From Candidatus Pelagibacter communis (GTDB taxonomy: Bacteria; Pseudomonadota; Alphaproteobacteria; Pelagibacterales; Pelagibacteraceae): DNA of 34,671 nucleotides. The translations under genes and the position numbers were made by a program. The stretch covers positions 1-34,671 of the forward strand of contig CVSM01000148.1 in the NCBI GenBank assembly GCA_001180065.1, in the 5' to 3' direction. Under the pieces are notes generated by a model, which was not told the origin of the DNA, made no database searches, and saw only the letters and a program-made list of their open reading frames with translations. The stretch's first letter is position 1, and each line of letters opens with the position of its first letter. This document shows, one piece after another, positions 32,945 through 34,671 of the stretch.

Positions 32945-34198
32945 TTATCCTAATTTAATGTTATCAATTCCAACTATTTTGTTATAAAGCCAATAAATCA
33001 CCAATACTCCACTCAGCAGCATTAGTCCCATTGCAGATGCAAAACTCCAGTCAAGGGTACTTTTCATATGAAAGGCGATCTGGTTACTGATTAAAGTCCC
33101 AGATGCACCACCAACTAAGGCTGGTGTAATGTAATAACCAATCGCTAAAATGAACACTAATAAGCAACCTGCACCAATTCCAGGAATTGTTAGTGGGAAA
33201 TAAACTTTCCAAAATGCTACAAACGGTGTTCCTCCTAGTGATTTTCCAGCTCTCATTAAGCTTGGTGAGATAGTTTTCATTACACTATATAAAGGAAGCA
33301 CCATGAATGGCAGCAAGATTTGTGTCATTGCTACATAACTTCCTGTCTTGTTGTACATCATTTCAGGTCGGTTATCGTCAGCCACCAATCCTATTCCGAC
33401 AAAGAAATCATTTACGATACCTTGTTGTTGCAACAAAATCATCCAACTAGCAGTTCTTACAAGTAATGAAGTCCAAAACGGCAGTAGTACGCATATCATT
33501 AATAGGTTACTATATTTCATTGGGAGAGTAGCTAACAAATGGGCTATTGGATAAGCCATCAAAAAACAAAAGACCGTCACAAAGAATGCAATCTCCAAAG
33601 TTCGTAACCACAGCACTCTGTGAATTCTCCTATCTTCTTCAACGCTTACTATTTTCCCTTCCTCATTTACATACATATCCATTCCTTTTAAATATTTTTG
33701 ACCTGTAAATTCAGGGGCTCTTCTTTGGATTGCTCTCCAGTACTCAACATCAGCCCATCTTTTGTGTACTGCCATTATTTGTTCTTTATAGTTTCCCTCT
33801 TCAAATTTTTTAGATGCTCTTCTTAATTTTTTAATAATACTTTTAAATCCATTTTTAGTGTAATTTAATTGAGTAGATAGTTTACCTTCTCGTTTATCTT
33901 CAACTAGTTTTATAAAGTCCTCATGAAAAGCTGCGAAAACTTCCTCATCTGGCAAATCTTGACCATCCCAGTTTTCCATTGCTTTAAATGTTTTGGGTAA
34001 CATTTGTGTTACCATTTTATCATCAACACTTCTGAACAACATGTCACCTATTGGAAAAACATAAGTGATAATTAAAAAAAATAATAAAGGAGCAACGAGC
34101 AAGAAAGCTTTGATCTTATTCTTTTTTTCCGCTTTTTTTAGACTAACCTCTAAGGGTATTCCGTCTGTTGTTAAAATTTGTTTTGTTTCAGAGCTCAT
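32945..34198 (-). CDS. ABC transporter permease, PotB/PotH type, with a large N-terminal loop
   Basis: A 417-residue permease. TM1 (about 30-50) is followed by a hydrophilic, probably periplasmic segment of some 145 residues (54-196) rich in Lys, Glu and Phe, before TM2 at about 201-224. Typical PotB/PotH proteins have about 280-310 residues without such a loop. The EAA motif RAGKSLGGTPFVAFWKVYFPLTIPG (316-340) and the C-terminal membrane segments are normal. The start codon lies 7 bases after a strong terminator-like hairpin and has no obvious ribosome site between them. It pairs with the permease downstream, five bases away. Confidence 0.88.
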   Translation of the reverse strand: MSSETKQILTTDGIPLEVSLKKAEKKNKIKAFLLVAPLLFFLIITYVFPIGDMLFRSVDDKMVTQMLPKTFKAMENWDGQDLPDEEVFAAFHEDFIKLVEDKREGKLSTQLNYTKNGFKSIIKKLRRASKKFEEGNYKEQIMAVHKRWADVEYWRAIQRRAPEFTGQKYLKGMDMYVNEEGKIVSVEEDRRIHRVLWLRTLEIAFFVTVFCFLMAYPIAHLLATLPMKYSNLLMICVLLPFWTSLLVRTASWMILLQQQGIVNDFFVGIGLVADDNRPEMMYNKTGSYVAMTQILLPFMVLPLYSVMKTISPSLMRAGKSLGGTPFVAFWKVYFPLTIPGIGAGCLLVFILAIGYYITPALVGGASGTLISNQIAFHMKSTLDWSFASAMGLMLLSGVLVIYWLYNKIVGIDNIKLG

Positions 34199-34201
34199 AA
34201 A

Positions 34202-34231
34202 TAAAAAGGGCGGTTATAAATAACCGCCCTT
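34202..34231 (-). terminator. Hairpin with U-tract between binding-protein gene and permease genes
   Basis: Perfect 12-bp inverted repeat AAGGGCGGTTAT / ATAACCGCCCTT (34206-34217 with 34220-34231). Read on the minus strand it is followed by TTTATTTATG, and the T's at the stem base extend the tract. This looks like an intrinsic terminator or an attenuator that lowers permease transcription relative to the binding protein. It ends only seven bases before the permease ATG at 34198. Confidence 0.85.
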
Positions 34232-34268
34232 AAATTATAATATATAATTAAGTTCTTTAAAACTTAAA

Positions 34269-34671
34269 TTATAGACCAGCTTTCATAGCTTCCCATTTTT
34301 CACCAAGCTCTGTTCCGTTATCAGCCCAGAAAATTGGATCTACTAGGAAGTAGTTTTTAGTGTTAGCCGGTGCAGTTGGCATTTGTGGTACCATATTAGT
34401 CTTACCATCTTTATACCAAGGCTCACCTTTTTCCATAATACCAATTGAAGATTTTCTCCAAGGAGCATATGCAATGTATTTAGCACTTCCTGCTAACATT
34501 TCAGAACTAGTCATCATAGCTAAAGCTTTTTTAGCCATACCATTAGCATCGTTTGGTCCACCTTTAACTTGTACGAAATATTCGTAGTCAAGACCTTGGC
34601 CATCCCAAACTTGTTTGATTGGTGCACCTTCTCCAATTTCAGCATTGAAGAATCTACCATTCCAACCAGTA
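34269..34671 (-). CDS. ABC transporter substrate-binding protein, PotD/PotF-like, C-terminal part
   Basis: The frame is open to the right edge, so only the last 134 residues are present; the methionine at 34538 is internal. The end includes VKGGPNDANGMAKKALAMM and SAKYIAYAPWRKSSI, similar to the C-terminal lobe of PotD/PotF proteins (helices following GxxxxAxxFI in which the residual pattern gives a stretch ending YxxYxPxR). The last residues form ADNGTELGEKWEAMKAGL. Its position, ahead of two permeases on the same strand, fixes the role as the periplasmic binding component. Ligand cannot be read from this part. The gene is followed by the hairpin at 34206-34231, as usual in such operons. Confidence 0.8.
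   Translation of the reverse strand, partial: TGWNGRFFNAEIGEGAPIKQVWDGQGLDYEYFVQVKGGPNDANGMAKKALAMMTSSEMLAGSAKYIAYAPWRKSSIGIMEKGEPWYKDGKTNMVPQMPTAPANTKNYFLVDPIFWADNGTELGEKWEAMKAGL

Noticed and set aside
1-34671. tRNA, rRNA, CRISPR array, insertion sequence or integrated phage
   Set aside because: No cloverleaf-sized gap, no spaced direct repeats, no transposase or integrase motif and no composition break were seen; spacers are nearly all below 140 bases.

Overview
The window is strongly AT-rich by eye, almost completely coding, and packed with short or overlapping gene junctions. Gene content (split glutamate synthase with glutamine-synthetase-like ligases and a divergent Amt, a folate-dependent GcvT-like protein, photolyase, polyamine-type ABC transporter, very short intergenic spacers) suggests a streamlined marine alphaproteobacterium of the SAR11/Pelagibacterales type. 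That placement is inference from composition and gene families, not from a marker-gene match. No rRNA, tRNA, CRISPR array, insertion sequence or prophage was seen. Both ends cut through genes: a GcvT-family protein at the left and an ABC substrate-binding protein at the right.

Region 1 (1-4243): the end of a GcvT-family folate enzyme and an overlapping winged-helix protein on the plus strand meet, with no gap, a minus-strand operon mcl-mtkA-mtkB. This encodes malyl-CoA lyase and both malate-CoA ligase subunits, the serine-cycle arm that interconverts malate with glyoxylate plus acetyl-CoA.

Region 2 (4381-16780): a plus-strand nitrogen and C1 cluster. It holds a DAO-family FAD oxidoreductase, a glutamine-synthetase-fold ligase, the three pieces of a split glutamate synthase (mgsABC/glxBCD type), an uncharacterised 133-residue protein, a terminator, a divergent Amt transporter with a 76-residue membrane protein behind it, a second terminator, a 52-residue membrane protein, a type III glutamine synthetase (glnT/gmaS family), a diaminopropionate ammonia-lyase-like enzyme and a photolyase. 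The most economical reading is uptake of ammonium or methylammonium, ligation to glutamate, conversion to (N-methyl)glutamate, and oxidative demethylation feeding folate one-carbon units. The usual four-subunit N-methylglutamate dehydrogenase is not in the window.

Region 3 (16798-24810, minus strand): DUF2061 and a tiny zinc-ribbon gene missed by a 60-residue cutoff lie downstream of a near-perfect Fur-box palindrome. Upstream is a compact eight-gene run: csaA, lysE-type exporter, acnA, YfgM-like, bamB, cupin, zapE, yjbQ.

Region 4 (24840-34671): an argE-like deacetylase faces an aldehyde dehydrogenase and agmatinase-family operon. A secreted HExxH peptidase candidate and a membrane-anchored cyclophilin follow on the plus strand. 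A minus-strand operon then carries a polyamine-type ABC transporter (binding protein, two permeases) and a FadN-like beta-oxidation enzyme. A strong hairpin separates the binding protein from the permeases and ends about 7 nt before the permease start codon.
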